DNA from: DATLGB01 sp964242305
GTDB lineage: Bacteria > Actinomycetota > Thermoleophilia > Solirubrobacterales > Solirubrobacteraceae
Reading direction: 5' to 3'
NCBI GenBank assembly: GCA_964242305.1
Contig: CAXTBB010000001.1
Span: 1 to 64,000, forward strand
DNA length: 64,000 nucleotides
The notes beneath the pieces were generated by a model, which was not told the DNA's origin, did not search any database, and saw nothing but the letters and a program-made list of their open reading frames with translations. Position 1 is the stretch's first letter. Every line of letters starts with the position of its first letter. The position numbers were made by a program, and so were the translations under genes. Below are positions 15,663-23,899 of this stretch, one piece after another.

Positions 15663-17099
15663 TCAGCTGCAGTCGCTCGCGTAGAGGCGCCAGGAGCGGT
15701 TGTCGTAGACGCTGCGGGCGCCCGGCGGGGGCTTGACCTTGGGGAAGTTCTCCCGGAAGAAGAGCCGGTTGCGGACGTTGCGCTTGGGGACGAGCAGCAG
15801 GCGCCGGTCCGTGTTGGACGTGCCCTCGACGGTGGCGACCGAGCCCGGGTTGGTGTCCAGCCACCAGCGCAGGTGAGCCTCCGGGCGGTGGTCGGCGGCG
15901 TAGATCGGGCCACAACGCTTGGCGTAGCGGCGGACGACCTTCGACTCGCCCGTCTCCCGCAGGTCCGCGTAGAGCTTCGCGTTGCGGTGGAAGACCTCGT
16001 GCTGGTACTGGATCTGCCTGACGTTCTGGGGGATGAAGATGGCGAAGACGATTGCGGTGAGCAGCGCGAGGCCCTGCCAGACGCGGCGCTCGCGGCCGGC
16101 CGGCAGCAGCGCCCAGCCGGCCAGGGCGACGCCGAAGAAGATCGCGACCAGGATCGACGGGGTGCGGACGTAGCGGCCGATCAGCGGCAGCCCGAAGATC
16201 GGGTTGATCGCGAAGACCACGACCATCGACCCGGCGATGGCCAGCAGCAGGGCCGCGGCACGGCCGAAGCGGTCCCGGTGGACGATCGCGAAGGCGAGGC
16301 CGATCGGCATGCCGACGCCGAGCGGCTGGCGCAGCGTGTAGGCGAAGTACTGGACCGTCCAGTACGGCGCGTCGGAGACGTCGCGGCGGCGGCCGACCTC
16401 GGCGGCGAGGTCCGACGTCCCGTGCAGCGAGTGCAGCGCGTCCCCGGTGACGATCAGGTCCATCAGCGACCACACGACGGGCGCGGCGACGACGAGCAGC
16501 GCCAGCTTCGCCCGGTCCGGCCAGTCGCGGTGACGGAACAGGTAGAGCCAGTAGAGGCCGCCCAGCACCCACGCCTCCGGCCGCAGCAGCCCGGCGACGG
16601 CGAGCGGGACCAGCACGGGCGCGCCGCGGCGGGGTGCCTTGGCCTCCAGCAGCGCGGCGCCGATGATCAAGCAGGCGAAGGGAACGTCCTGGTAGCCGAG
16701 CAGCGCGTCGCGCAGGAACGCCGCGCGCGTGAGGATCACCAGCGCGGTGATGATCCCGACCGCCGGTGAGAACAGCTCGCTGCCGAGGCGGAAGGCGAGG
16801 TAGACGACCAGCCCGAAGGCGAGCAGCGTCCCCCACACGATCACCCAGTCGCCGAACGCGACGCCGAGCACGCTCCACAGTGTGGAGAGCGGGTGCGGCG
16901 TCGGCGCGAAGGGCGCCTCATAGTCGGGGGTGATGCCACGGGTGGCGTCGCGCGCCCACAGGAGGGCGTACCGCGCGTCGTAGTTGAGATAGGACGCGTC
17001 GAAGGCGACCCGCAGCGTCACGGCGACGCTCACCATGGTCGCCGCGGGAGCGAGAAGGCGTCGCACGGCGAGCCGGACGGTAGCGCCGCCGGCAGCCAT
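15663..17099 (-). CDS. Polytopic membrane glycosyltransferase, GT39/ArnT-like
   Basis: The 478-residue protein has about ten to eleven hydrophobic segments. The first extracytoplasmic loop contains LNYDARYALLWARD, the acidic loop-1 position where GT-C mannosyl- and arabinosyl-transferases keep their catalytic Asp. A soluble tail of about 110 residues follows the last membrane segment. GT-C enzymes use polyprenyl-phosphate sugars on the outer face of the membrane. The start at ATG 17099 is 13 bp from the divergent O-antigen-ligase-like gene; ATG at MVSVAV is an internal alternative. Substrate is unknown. Confidence 0.75.
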   Translation of the reverse strand: MAAGGATVRLAVRRLLAPAATMVSVAVTLRVAFDASYLNYDARYALLWARDATRGITPDYEAPFAPTPHPLSTLWSVLGVAFGDWVIVWGTLLAFGLVVYLAFRLGSELFSPAVGIITALVILTRAAFLRDALLGYQDVPFACLIIGAALLEAKAPRRGAPVLVPLAVAGLLRPEAWVLGGLYWLYLFRHRDWPDRAKLALLVVAAPVVWSLMDLIVTGDALHSLHGTSDLAAEVGRRRDVSDAPYWTVQYFAYTLRQPLGVGMPIGLAFAIVHRDRFGRAAALLLAIAGSMVVVFAINPIFGLPLIGRYVRTPSILVAIFFGVALAGWALLPAGRERRVWQGLALLTAIVFAIFIPQNVRQIQYQHEVFHRNAKLYADLRETGESKVVRRYAKRCGPIYAADHRPEAHLRWWLDTNPGSVATVEGTSNTDRRLLLVPKRNVRNRLFFRENFPKVKPPPGARSVYDNRSWRLYASDCS

Positions 17100-17112
17100 A
17101 GATTGTGCGGCG

Positions 17113-18624
17113 ATGGTGCTCTCCGCCCTGCTGGCGCTCGGGTCCACCCTGGCCGCCGCGCTCGTGCTCGTTCTCGACGACGCCCGCCGCCGCGCGCCCG
17201 CGATGGTGGCGGCGCTCGTGCTGGCGGTGCTGGCACTGATCTCCGTCCTGCACGACCAGATCGCCGACGCGCTCGACGGGCGGGCCGCGCTCGCCGGCGC
17301 GGGGGTGGTGGCCGGCATCGTCGGCCTGGTCGCCGGCGCGTGGCTGTTCCGCCGCCGGCCGTCGCTCGTGCTCGTGTTCGCCTTCGCGACGCTCCCGGTC
17401 CGCGTCCCGCTCGACCTCGGCGGGGACACCGCCAACCTGCTGCTGCCCCTCTACGCCGTGATCGCCTGCGGCGTCGCCGCCCGCTGCGCCCGAGTGCGGC
17501 CCGCGGAGCCCGAGCCGCGCAGCGACCGCATGCGCACGCTCGAGCGGGTGCTAGCCGGGGTGATGGTCCTGTACGCGGTGCAGGCGATCTACTCGACCGA
17601 CGTCGAGGCGGCGGTCAAGGACATCGGCTTCTTCTACGTCCCCTTCGCGCTGCTCTTCCGCCTGCTGCTCGACCTGGCCTGGACGCCGCGGCTCGTCCGG
17701 ATCGCCACGGGCGTGACGGTGGCCCTCGCCCTGGTCTGCGTCGGCGTCGGGCTCTACGAGTTCGCCACCCGCCACCTGCTGCTGGCCAACGAGAAGGTCC
17801 TGACCGCCAACGAGCTCAAGCCCTACTTCCGCGTCAACAGCCTCTTCTTCGACCCCAACATCTACGGGCGCTTCCTGGCCCTGACGATGGTGCTGGTCGC
17901 CGGGCTGATGCTGTGGACGCCGCACCGCCGGATCCTGCTCGGCTGCGCGGCGCTGCTGGCCGTGCTGTGGGCGGGGCTGGTGCCGTCGCTGAGCGAATCG
18001 AGCTTCGCCGCCGTGGCCGCCGGGCTCGCGGTGCTGGCCGCCCTGCGCTGGCGCGCGAAACCGGTGCTGCTGACCGTCGGCGCGCTGGTCGTCGCGGTGC
18101 TCGCCGTGGGGCTCGCGTCGCCGGGGGTGTTCGGCCTCGAGAACCGGTCCTTCCACGCCATCGACAAGGCGACCAGCGGCCGGGCCGAGCTGATCAAGGG
18201 CGGCGCGCGCATGTTCGCCGACCGGCCGGTCTACGGCTTCGGCAGTGGGTCGTTCGCCGAGCGCTACCGGGCCCGCGAGCACCTCCTGAGCGAGCGCTCG
18301 CCCGCCGAGTCGCACACCATCCCGATCACCGTCGCCGCCGAGCAGGGCGTGATCGGGCTGGCCGCCTACCTGATCCTCGTGGTCACGACGCTGACGCTGG
18401 TCCTCCGGGGGGCGGCGGAGACGCTGCCGCGCGCCGCCGTCGCCGCCGCGTTCTGCGCCCTGTTCCTGCACACGCTCGTCTACGCGGCCTTCCTAGAAGA
18501 CCCGCTGACGTGGGCGCTGCTGGCCGCGGCCGGCGGGCTGCGCCGGGACCAGCCGGAGGGCTCGGCCGTGCGCCCCGAGGCGGGGCTTGAGCGAATACCG
18601 ACACAACCCAGTTTCGGTGTCTGA
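17113..18624 (+). CDS. O-antigen ligase/polymerase-like membrane protein (Wzy_C)
   Basis: The 503-residue protein has about eleven to twelve transmembrane helices and a large loop near residues 340-420 carrying the Wzy_C pattern RPVYGFGSGSF..., ESHTIPITVAAEQGVIGLAAY. Proteins of this family polymerise or ligate lipid-linked glycans on the outer side of the membrane. I chose ATG 17113 because the hydrophobic first helix starts right there and the gene then does not overlap the divergent neighbour. A sulfotransferase and an exporter-type locus are nearby, so it may act on the same surface glycan. Confidence 0.82.
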   Translation: MVLSALLALGSTLAAALVLVLDDARRRAPAMVAALVLAVLALISVLHDQIADALDGRAALAGAGVVAGIVGLVAGAWLFRRRPSLVLVFAFATLPVRVPLDLGGDTANLLLPLYAVIACGVAARCARVRPAEPEPRSDRMRTLERVLAGVMVLYAVQAIYSTDVEAAVKDIGFFYVPFALLFRLLLDLAWTPRLVRIATGVTVALALVCVGVGLYEFATRHLLLANEKVLTANELKPYFRVNSLFFDPNIYGRFLALTMVLVAGLMLWTPHRRILLGCAALLAVLWAGLVPSLSESSFAAVAAGLAVLAALRWRAKPVLLTVGALVVAVLAVGLASPGVFGLENRSFHAIDKATSGRAELIKGGARMFADRPVYGFGSGSFAERYRAREHLLSERSPAESHTIPITVAAEQGVIGLAAYLILVVTTLTLVLRGAAETLPRAAVAAAFCALFLHTLVYAAFLEDPLTWALLAAAGGLRRDQPEGSAVRPEAGLERIPTQPSFGV

Positions 18625-18640
18625 ACAGTGTCTGTATTCG
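18592..18640. repeat. Inverted repeat across the ligase-hypothetical gene junction
   Basis: CGAATACCGACAC (18592-18604) matches the reverse complement of GTGTCTGTATTCG (18628-18640) at 12 of 13 positions, with a 23-nt loop. The left arm is in the last codons of the ligase-like gene and the right arm ends 4 bp before the GTG start of the next gene. It could be an attenuator hairpin, a start-masking structure or an operator. Confidence 0.5.
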
Positions 18641-18644
18641 TAGA

Positions 18645-19253
18645 GTGATCGACGAGCTGCCACCCCGGCGGCGCGTCCTCATCGCCGCCGCCCTCGTGGT
18701 CGCCGGCGTGCTCGTCTACGCGCTGCTCATCCGCGACCCCCTCGACGGCAACGCCCAGGCACTGCACAAGGGCAGGCCGGTCTTCAACGTCCTCTACCAG
18801 GACGACATCATCCAGCGGGTGCGGCCGGAGCCCGGGGAGCTGCTTCGATTGCGCGTCCGCCGCGGCCCGCTGCTGGCCACCGCGACCGTGCGCCGCCTGC
18901 ACCTGCCCGCCTACCAGGGCGACGTCGCCGGCTTCCTGCCGGTCTTCGCCGACGGCCGCGCCCGCGGACTGGCGCAGCGCTACACGGGCTTCCACCAGGA
19001 CGTCGACACCCGCGCGCGCGTCCACACCGCGCCCGGCTACGAGATCGGCTTCACGTTCACGACACCGACCGGGATCGGCGCCGGCACCGACCTGCTGGTG
19101 ATGCCCTTCGACGAGACGCACCCGCGCGACGGCGTCGTCCTGTCCTACCGGCTCACCAAGCCCAGCGGTCGCCAGCCCCGCCGCCTGCGCAAGGCGGCGA
19201 AGGCGATGCGCTCAGCCCTCCGGTCCTTCGAGTTCGGCCCCGACCGGTTCTAG
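18645..19253 (+). CDS. Hypothetical single-pass membrane-anchored protein
   Basis: The 202-residue protein begins with a short basic stretch and one hydrophobic segment (VLIAAALVVAGVLVYALLI, about residues 10-28), so the remaining about 170 residues should face outward. That part looks beta-rich and has no Cys and no motif I recognise. GTG 18645 is 20 bp after the ligase-like gene, so the two are probably co-transcribed. Its last 42 bp overlap the end of the convergent sulfotransferase gene. A role in glycan assembly is only suggested by position. Confidence 0.65.
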   Translation: MIDELPPRRRVLIAAALVVAGVLVYALLIRDPLDGNAQALHKGRPVFNVLYQDDIIQRVRPEPGELLRLRVRRGPLLATATVRRLHLPAYQGDVAGFLPVFADGRARGLAQRYTGFHQDVDTRARVHTAPGYEIGFTFTTPTGIGAGTDLLVMPFDETHPRDGVVLSYRLTKPSGRQPRRLRKAAKAMRSALRSFEFGPDRF

Positions 19254-20087
19254 GTAACCCCACGTCTCGGCGATCGGGCGGAGCGCGTCGGGGATCTCCT
19301 CGGCGGAGGGCAACGGCTTGGGCGCCTGGACCTCGCCGGAGCGGATCTCGTCCTTCCAATCGCCAAGGCCGGCCTTGATGTGCGAGCTGGGGGCGAACGT
19401 GCCGTACTGCAGCATGTTCGGCTCGAAGGGCACGCCGAGGAAGGCGCACAGCTTCGTCAGCTCGCCCGTCGGGTCCGCGGTGAGGTCCTCGTAGCGGATC
19501 GTGTGCCCGGGATAGGTCTGCCGCGCCGCCTCCACCGCCTCGGCGTACTGCAGGACGCGCTTGATGTTGTTGGCCTCGCTGTCCTGCGGGCGCAGCTTGG
19601 CCCGCGAGCGGGCGACGGCGAGCGGGTGGCGCAGGAGGAAGATGAAGCGCGCGTCGGGCCAGCAGGCCAGGATACGGTCGGCGATGAAGACGTCGTTGGG
19701 CGTCTTGTTGACCAGCAGCCGCTTGCCCGTCGTGGCCAGCTCGCGGTGCAGGTACCAGTCCCACAGCACGTTGTTGAGCTCGTCGCGGTCGAGCTTGACC
19801 TCGGCCAGCGCCTTGTCGCCGTACCGACCCTTGATGGTGACGCCGATGGAGCGCAAGTGCATCTCGTGGGGCGAGTGGATCTCCGAGTGCGCGGCGAGCA
19901 GCATGCGCAGCAGCGTCGACCCGGACCGCACCGTGGAGAGGACGAAGGCCGGCTCGTGGAGCAGCCGGGGCGTCGTGCGGCGGTAGGGCTTGGGCTTCGG
20001 CGGCCCGGTCGTGGAGGCCATCGGGACGCGCTGGAGCATGTACCCGCGCGTCTTGAGGATCGCGTTGATCCGCTCCTTTACGTTCAC
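19212..20087 (-). CDS. Sulfotransferase family protein
   Basis: The 291-residue protein shows the PAPS-binding 5'-phosphosulfate loop in LSTVRSGSTLLRMLLAAHS and the 3'-phosphate-binding block FIFLLRHPLAVARSRAKL, both hallmarks of the sulfotransferase superfamily. These enzymes move sulfate from PAPS to a hydroxyl or amine on a sugar, lipid or small molecule. GTG 20087 overlaps the TGA of the adenylate cyclase gene (GTGA). The C-terminus overlaps the convergent hypothetical gene. Being next to glycan-assembly genes, it could sulfate a surface glycan; this is inference. Confidence 0.85.
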   Translation of the reverse strand: MNVKERINAILKTRGYMLQRVPMASTTGPPKPKPYRRTTPRLLHEPAFVLSTVRSGSTLLRMLLAAHSEIHSPHEMHLRSIGVTIKGRYGDKALAEVKLDRDELNNVLWDWYLHRELATTGKRLLVNKTPNDVFIADRILACWPDARFIFLLRHPLAVARSRAKLRPQDSEANNIKRVLQYAEAVEAARQTYPGHTIRYEDLTADPTGELTKLCAFLGVPFEPNMLQYGTFAPSSHIKAGLGDWKDEIRSGEVQAPKPLPSAEEIPDALRPIAETWGYLEPVGAELEGPEG

Positions 20088-21652
20088 ATAAGCGACGATA
20101 CCGGCCGGGCCAACTGCGTCGGCGTGCTCCGGCCACGCAGGACCTCGGCCTCCCCGAGCCTCCAGTGCGCGCGCTCTTCGTCCCCGGCGAGGGCCACGAT
20201 CGTCTCCGAGGCGAGCAAGCGCCCCGCCTCGCGCTTGGCCAGCTCGCTCAGGCGCGAGGCGACGTTGACCGGGTCGCCGATGACCGTGTACTCGAAGCGC
20301 TGCGCGGCGCCGACCCAGCCCGCCACCGCCGGCCCGGCCGACACGCCGATCGCGGCGCGCACCTCGGGGACGTCGCGGTGCAGGCGGGTCTGGAGCGCGC
20401 GGGCGGCGGCGAGGGCGCTGCCCGCCGCGTCCTCGGACGCGACCGGCGCACCGAACACGCACAGCGCGGCGTCCCCCTCGAACTTGTTGACCCAGCCGCC
20501 GTGCGCGGCCGTCACGTCGACGACCACCGCGAAGAAGCGGTTCAGCCGGGCGACGACGCGCTCGGGCGGCAGGTCGATCGCCATCGTGGTCGACCCGACG
20601 ATGTCGACGAACAACGCCGCCACCTCGCGCTCGGTCCCGCCCAGGCGCGGCTCGTCGGCGAGCGCGGCACGGGCGACCTCCTCCCCCACCTGGCGCGAGT
20701 AGAGGTCCTGCATGCGCTCGCGCTCGCGCAGGCCGGCGACCATCGAGTTGAAGCCACTCTGGAGGAAGCCGACCTCGCTGCCGTCGCTGACGCGCACGTG
20801 CGTGGCGAGGTCCCCGGCCTGCACCCGCCCGAGCGCCTTGCGGACCGCGGCCAGCGGGCCGGCGACCGTGCGCGCCGTGGCGACGGTCACGACCGCGCCG
20901 ATCACGAGGCCGACGGCGGCGAGCACCAGCGTCCCCCGCGCGAGCTTCGCGACCCCGACGTCGTGGGTGAGCCCGTCGAGGCCGAGGGTGAGCAGCCCGA
21001 ACAGCGGGACGCCGGAGGCGAGCAGCCAGGCCAGTACGAGGCGACCCTCGATGCGCGGCCACGCCGGCCGCGGGGGCTGGCCGGCGGCCAGGGCCAGCTC
21101 GGTGACCGGGCGCCAGTCGCGCTCCAGCAGGAGATAGGCGATGCCGCACGTGGTCATGCCGCCGAGGAAGATCGTCCAGGCCACGTGGGCGGCCAGCGCG
21201 AGCGACGTCGGCGCGTTGACGGTCGCGAAGACGAGCACGCCGGTCCCCCACAGCGCGACGTCGATCCACAGGCACGCGTTGGGCGCGCCGAGCACGCGCG
21301 CCTGCTCCTCTGCGGTCGGCGTGCGGCCCTCCCGCGCCCAGTCCATGTGCGTCGGGCTCAGCCGCTTGCCCGCCCACGTCCCGACCACCATCGTGAGCGG
21401 GAGGAAGATCGCGGCGGCGATCAGGTTGCGGGGCAGGTGGTCGCCGATCTGCTGGCAGCAGCCCGGCGGGGGCAGCACGAAGAAGAGCAGGACGAAGACG
21501 TCCAGCGCGCCGGCGAGGTGCGCGAGGTTCTGCGAGATCGCCGAGCGCTTGTCGATCGCGTGCAGCAGGGCCCGCCGGTCCGTCGTCTCCGCCGGCCGGC
21601 CGACGCCTCGCAGGGTCGTGGCACCCGCTCCCATGTCCACATGATGCTGCAT
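20084..21652 (-). CDS. Membrane-bound class III adenylate cyclase with HAMP domain
   Basis: The 522-residue protein has an N-terminal region with about six hydrophobic segments, a HAMP domain after the last (AGPLAAVRKALGRVQAGDL) and a C-terminal class III cyclase domain. The metal-binding Asp are in FVDIVGST and FEGDAALCVFG, the adenine-selecting Lys is in NKFEGD with Asp in VIGDPVNVASRL, and the Asn/Arg transition-state pair is in NVASR. ATP specificity is therefore expected. The layout matches the mycobacterial Rv1318c-Rv1320c/Rv3645 group. It is divergent from rpiA (11-bp gap) and translationally coupled to the sulfotransferase. Confidence 0.9.
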   Translation of the reverse strand: MQHHVDMGAGATTLRGVGRPAETTDRRALLHAIDKRSAISQNLAHLAGALDVFVLLFFVLPPPGCCQQIGDHLPRNLIAAAIFLPLTMVVGTWAGKRLSPTHMDWAREGRTPTAEEQARVLGAPNACLWIDVALWGTGVLVFATVNAPTSLALAAHVAWTIFLGGMTTCGIAYLLLERDWRPVTELALAAGQPPRPAWPRIEGRLVLAWLLASGVPLFGLLTLGLDGLTHDVGVAKLARGTLVLAAVGLVIGAVVTVATARTVAGPLAAVRKALGRVQAGDLATHVRVSDGSEVGFLQSGFNSMVAGLRERERMQDLYSRQVGEEVARAALADEPRLGGTEREVAALFVDIVGSTTMAIDLPPERVVARLNRFFAVVVDVTAAHGGWVNKFEGDAALCVFGAPVASEDAAGSALAAARALQTRLHRDVPEVRAAIGVSAGPAVAGWVGAAQRFEYTVIGDPVNVASRLSELAKREAGRLLASETIVALAGDEERAHWRLGEAEVLRGRSTPTQLARPVSSLM

Positions 21653-21663
21653 GCTTGGCGGTC

Positions 21664-22302
21664 ATGTGTGACGTCGAGCAGGAGAAGCGGTTCGCGGCCG
21701 AGGCCGCCGCCGAGCTCGTCCAGGACGGCCAGCGGGTCGGCCTGGGCACCGGCTCCACAGTCGCCTACCTGCTGCCCGCGCTGGCGGCGCGCGGCCTCGC
21801 CGGCCTGCGCTGCGTGGCCACCTCCGTCGCTACGGAGGAGCGCGCGTCGGCGCTCGGCCTGCCCGTCGAGCCGTTCGCCGGCCTCGACCGCCTCGACATC
21901 GCCATCGACGGCACCGACCAGGTCACCCCCGACCGCTGGCTGGTCAAGGGCGGCGGCGCGGCTCACACGCGCGAGAAGGTGGTCGCCGCGGCCGCCGACC
22001 GCTTCGTCGTCATCGCCGGGTCGGACAAGCCGGTCAACGCGATCCGCGCGCCGATCCCCCTCGAGCTGCTCGCCTTCGGCCTCGATGCGACGCTGCGCGC
22101 GCTCGGCGCGGTCGAGCTGCGCGACGTCCCCCGGTCCCCCGACGGCGGGGTGATCGCCGACTACGTGGGGGCGGTGGAGGACGTCGCCGCGCTCGCGGCG
22201 TGGCTCGACGCGGTGCCGGGGGTGGTCTCCCACGGGATCTTTGCTCCGGGGATGGTGAGCGATGTCCTCATTGCGCGCGGGGGTTCTGTCGAGCGCTCGT
22301 AG
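21664..22302 (+). CDS. rpiA: Ribose-5-phosphate isomerase A
   Basis: The 212-residue protein interconverts ribose-5-phosphate and ribulose-5-phosphate in the pentose phosphate pathway. Visible family blocks are LGTGSTVAYLL (phosphate binding), AIDGTDQV (usually DGADEV; both catalytic Asp are kept) and LVKGGGAAHTREK with the catalytic Lys and Glu. Length is close to the bacterial norm. ATG 21664 (MCDVEQEKRFA) is preferred to an in-frame TTG at 21655. It is divergent from the cyclase gene and probably monocistronic. Confidence 0.92.
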   Translation: MCDVEQEKRFAAEAAAELVQDGQRVGLGTGSTVAYLLPALAARGLAGLRCVATSVATEERASALGLPVEPFAGLDRLDIAIDGTDQVTPDRWLVKGGGAAHTREKVVAAAADRFVVIAGSDKPVNAIRAPIPLELLAFGLDATLRALGAVELRDVPRSPDGGVIADYVGAVEDVAALAAWLDAVPGVVSHGIFAPGMVSDVLIARGGSVERS

Positions 22303-22403
22303 CTCCGTGCGGTGCGTTGGTGGCGGGGCCGGCCGGGTCCGACGGCGGCGATGAAGGAGGCGGGTCCGGGCGGGTCGGACTGCCGCGAAAGGGCGAGATC
22401 CGG

Positions 22404-22452
22404 GGGGTGTGTCACTTCAGTTCCCGTATAGGTAACAAAGGTGACACACCCC
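22404..22452. repeat. 12-bp perfect inverted repeat between convergent genes
   Basis: GGGGTGTGTCAC (22404-22415) and GTGACACACCCC (22441-22452) are exact complements around a 25-nt, AT-richer loop. The element lies in the 236-bp gap between convergent rpiA and the DUF4126-like gene. It could act as a bidirectional terminator or be a member of a REP/BIME-like palindromic repeat family. The rest of the gap shows nothing else. Confidence 0.6.
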
Positions 22453-22538
22453 TTCACCGCAGCGGCCGAACCCGCTCCCTACTCAGCCAATCCGGCACGG
22501 TCTCAGCCCGGCAGAGACGCGCGAGCGGAGCGCACCAC

Positions 22539-23435
22539 CTACCGGGGCGACAACGCCCGCAGAGCCCCTGCCGCCCCCAGCCCGTAGACCACATGGAACC
22601 CCGCGTCGGTTGCCAGAGCCGCGGGCGACTGCTTCCACGGCACCGGCGCCAGCCCCAGCGCGGGCAGTTGCACCAGCCCGACGCCCCACACGGCGAGGCC
22701 GAAGGACAACCCGCTGACCTCCGGCTGCCGCGCGAACAGCCCCAGCGGGACTCCCCAGGACGTTCCGTAGAGCCAGTGCATCCCCAGGTTCGCCGCGGTG
22801 CGGTGCTTGCGCGGGACCTTCCCCTGGCCGGCGGCCTTGAGCGCCTTGTCGGCGACCTGGCGGGGGGCGGAGCTCGGCGTCGCGCCCGTCAGCTGGTAGT
22901 AGGCGCCCTGGGCGACCGTCATCGCTGCGGTGCCGACCAGCCCGGCGGCGAGGCCGCGGGCGACGGAGCGCGTCACCGGCTCGGCGGGCGCGGGCTCGGC
23001 GGCGGTCTCCTCGGCCGGCGCGTCGCGGGTCGCAACGGCGGACAGGCTGACGGCGAGGACGTCCTCGGCGACGGCGACGACGGGGTCCGGCAGTCCGGTC
23101 GCCGCGCAGACGAGCTTGCGCGCCCGGTAGGTGGCGAAGGTGCCGGCCACGGCGCTGGCGGCCCCCGCCGCGGCTCCGGCGGGACCGGCGATGGCGTTCC
23201 CCGTCAGCGCACCCGAGCCCACCCGGAAGGCCGTCGACGGCACGTCGCTGCGCTCGCGGGCGAGCGGCGTCTTGTCCGTGGCCAGCTCGCCGAGAGCGAG
23301 CGCGAAGACCAGGTAGCGGGCGCGGCCGCTGATCCGTCCGCGAAGCGCGAGCATGGCGGCCGGGGTGAAGGAGCGCATGGAGCCGGCGAAGCCGAGCAGC
23401 GCGGCGTCCGGCCAGCGGCGGGCGGAGGGGGTCAT
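22539..23435 (-). CDS. DUF4126-like membrane protein with extra C-terminal domain
   Basis: The 298-residue protein starts MTPSARRWPDAALLGFAGSMRSFTPAAML and continues with GELATDKTPLARER and glycine/alanine-rich hydrophobic repeats, a pattern I link with the DUF4126 membrane family. From about residue 155 a second hydrophobic domain follows (GLAAGLVGTAAMTVAQGAYY ... LGMHWLYGTSWGVPLGLF) that resembles DUF1440-type proteins. Function of both is unknown. It is divergent from the NTF2-like gene with a 32-bp gap. Confidence 0.65.
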   Translation of the reverse strand: MTPSARRWPDAALLGFAGSMRSFTPAAMLALRGRISGRARYLVFALALGELATDKTPLARERSDVPSTAFRVGSGALTGNAIAGPAGAAAGAASAVAGTFATYRARKLVCAATGLPDPVVAVAEDVLAVSLSAVATRDAPAEETAAEPAPAEPVTRSVARGLAAGLVGTAAMTVAQGAYYQLTGATPSSAPRQVADKALKAAGQGKVPRKHRTAANLGMHWLYGTSWGVPLGLFARQPEVSGLSFGLAVWGVGLVQLPALGLAPVPWKQSPAALATDAGFHVVYGLGAAGALRALSPR

Positions 23436-23467
23436 GGACCGGAGTCCTACCCGATAGCGTCCCCGCG

Positions 23468-23899
23468 ATGCCGGTGACGGATGCCGACGTGGCGCACGTG
23501 CGACGTGCCTTCGAGGTCTTCAACGAGCGCTTCGAGGACCTCCGCGGTCCGGCGCTCGAGCCCTACCACGCGGAGTTCTTCGTGCCCGAGAGCGTGGTCA
23601 ACAACGCCGACGGCTTCCCGACCAGCGACGTCTACGAGGCCTTCGCGGGCTACCGGCGCTGGTTCGACGACACCTACGGCCCGTACGAGGACGTCAGCTG
23701 GGACGTCGAGACGGTGACGGCGGCCGGGGAGCGGGTGGTGGCCGTCGGGCGCAGCGGCGGGCGGGCCAAGGGCGACCCGACCTGGCTGGAGATCCGCCTC
23801 GGCTGCACCTACGCGATGCGCGACGGGCGCATCGAGCGCATCGACGTCTTCCTCACCCCGGAGGGTGCCCTTGCGCACGCTGAGAAGATGTCGACATGA
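23468..23899 (+). CDS. NTF2-like / SnoaL-like fold protein
   Basis: The 143-residue protein fits the cone-shaped NTF2/SnoaL fold: an N-terminal helix (VAHVRRAFEVFNERF), a central YEAFAGYRRWFDDTY helix, then strands ending with YAMRDGRIERIDVFLTPEGAL. Members are small-molecule isomerases, hydratases or binding proteins; no catalytic set is distinctive here. Its stop overlaps the ATG of the beta-propeller gene (ATGA), so they are likely co-translated. Confidence 0.8.
   Translation: MPVTDADVAHVRRAFEVFNERFEDLRGPALEPYHAEFFVPESVVNNADGFPTSDVYEAFAGYRRWFDDTYGPYEDVSWDVETVTAAGERVVAVGRSGGRAKGDPTWLEIRLGCTYAMRDGRIERIDVFLTPEGALAHAEKMST

Noticed and set aside
22161..22457. Minus-strand ORF starting inside the inverted repeat
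   Set aside because: It is antisense to the rpiA end, has no similarity, and its first codons are the palindromic element.
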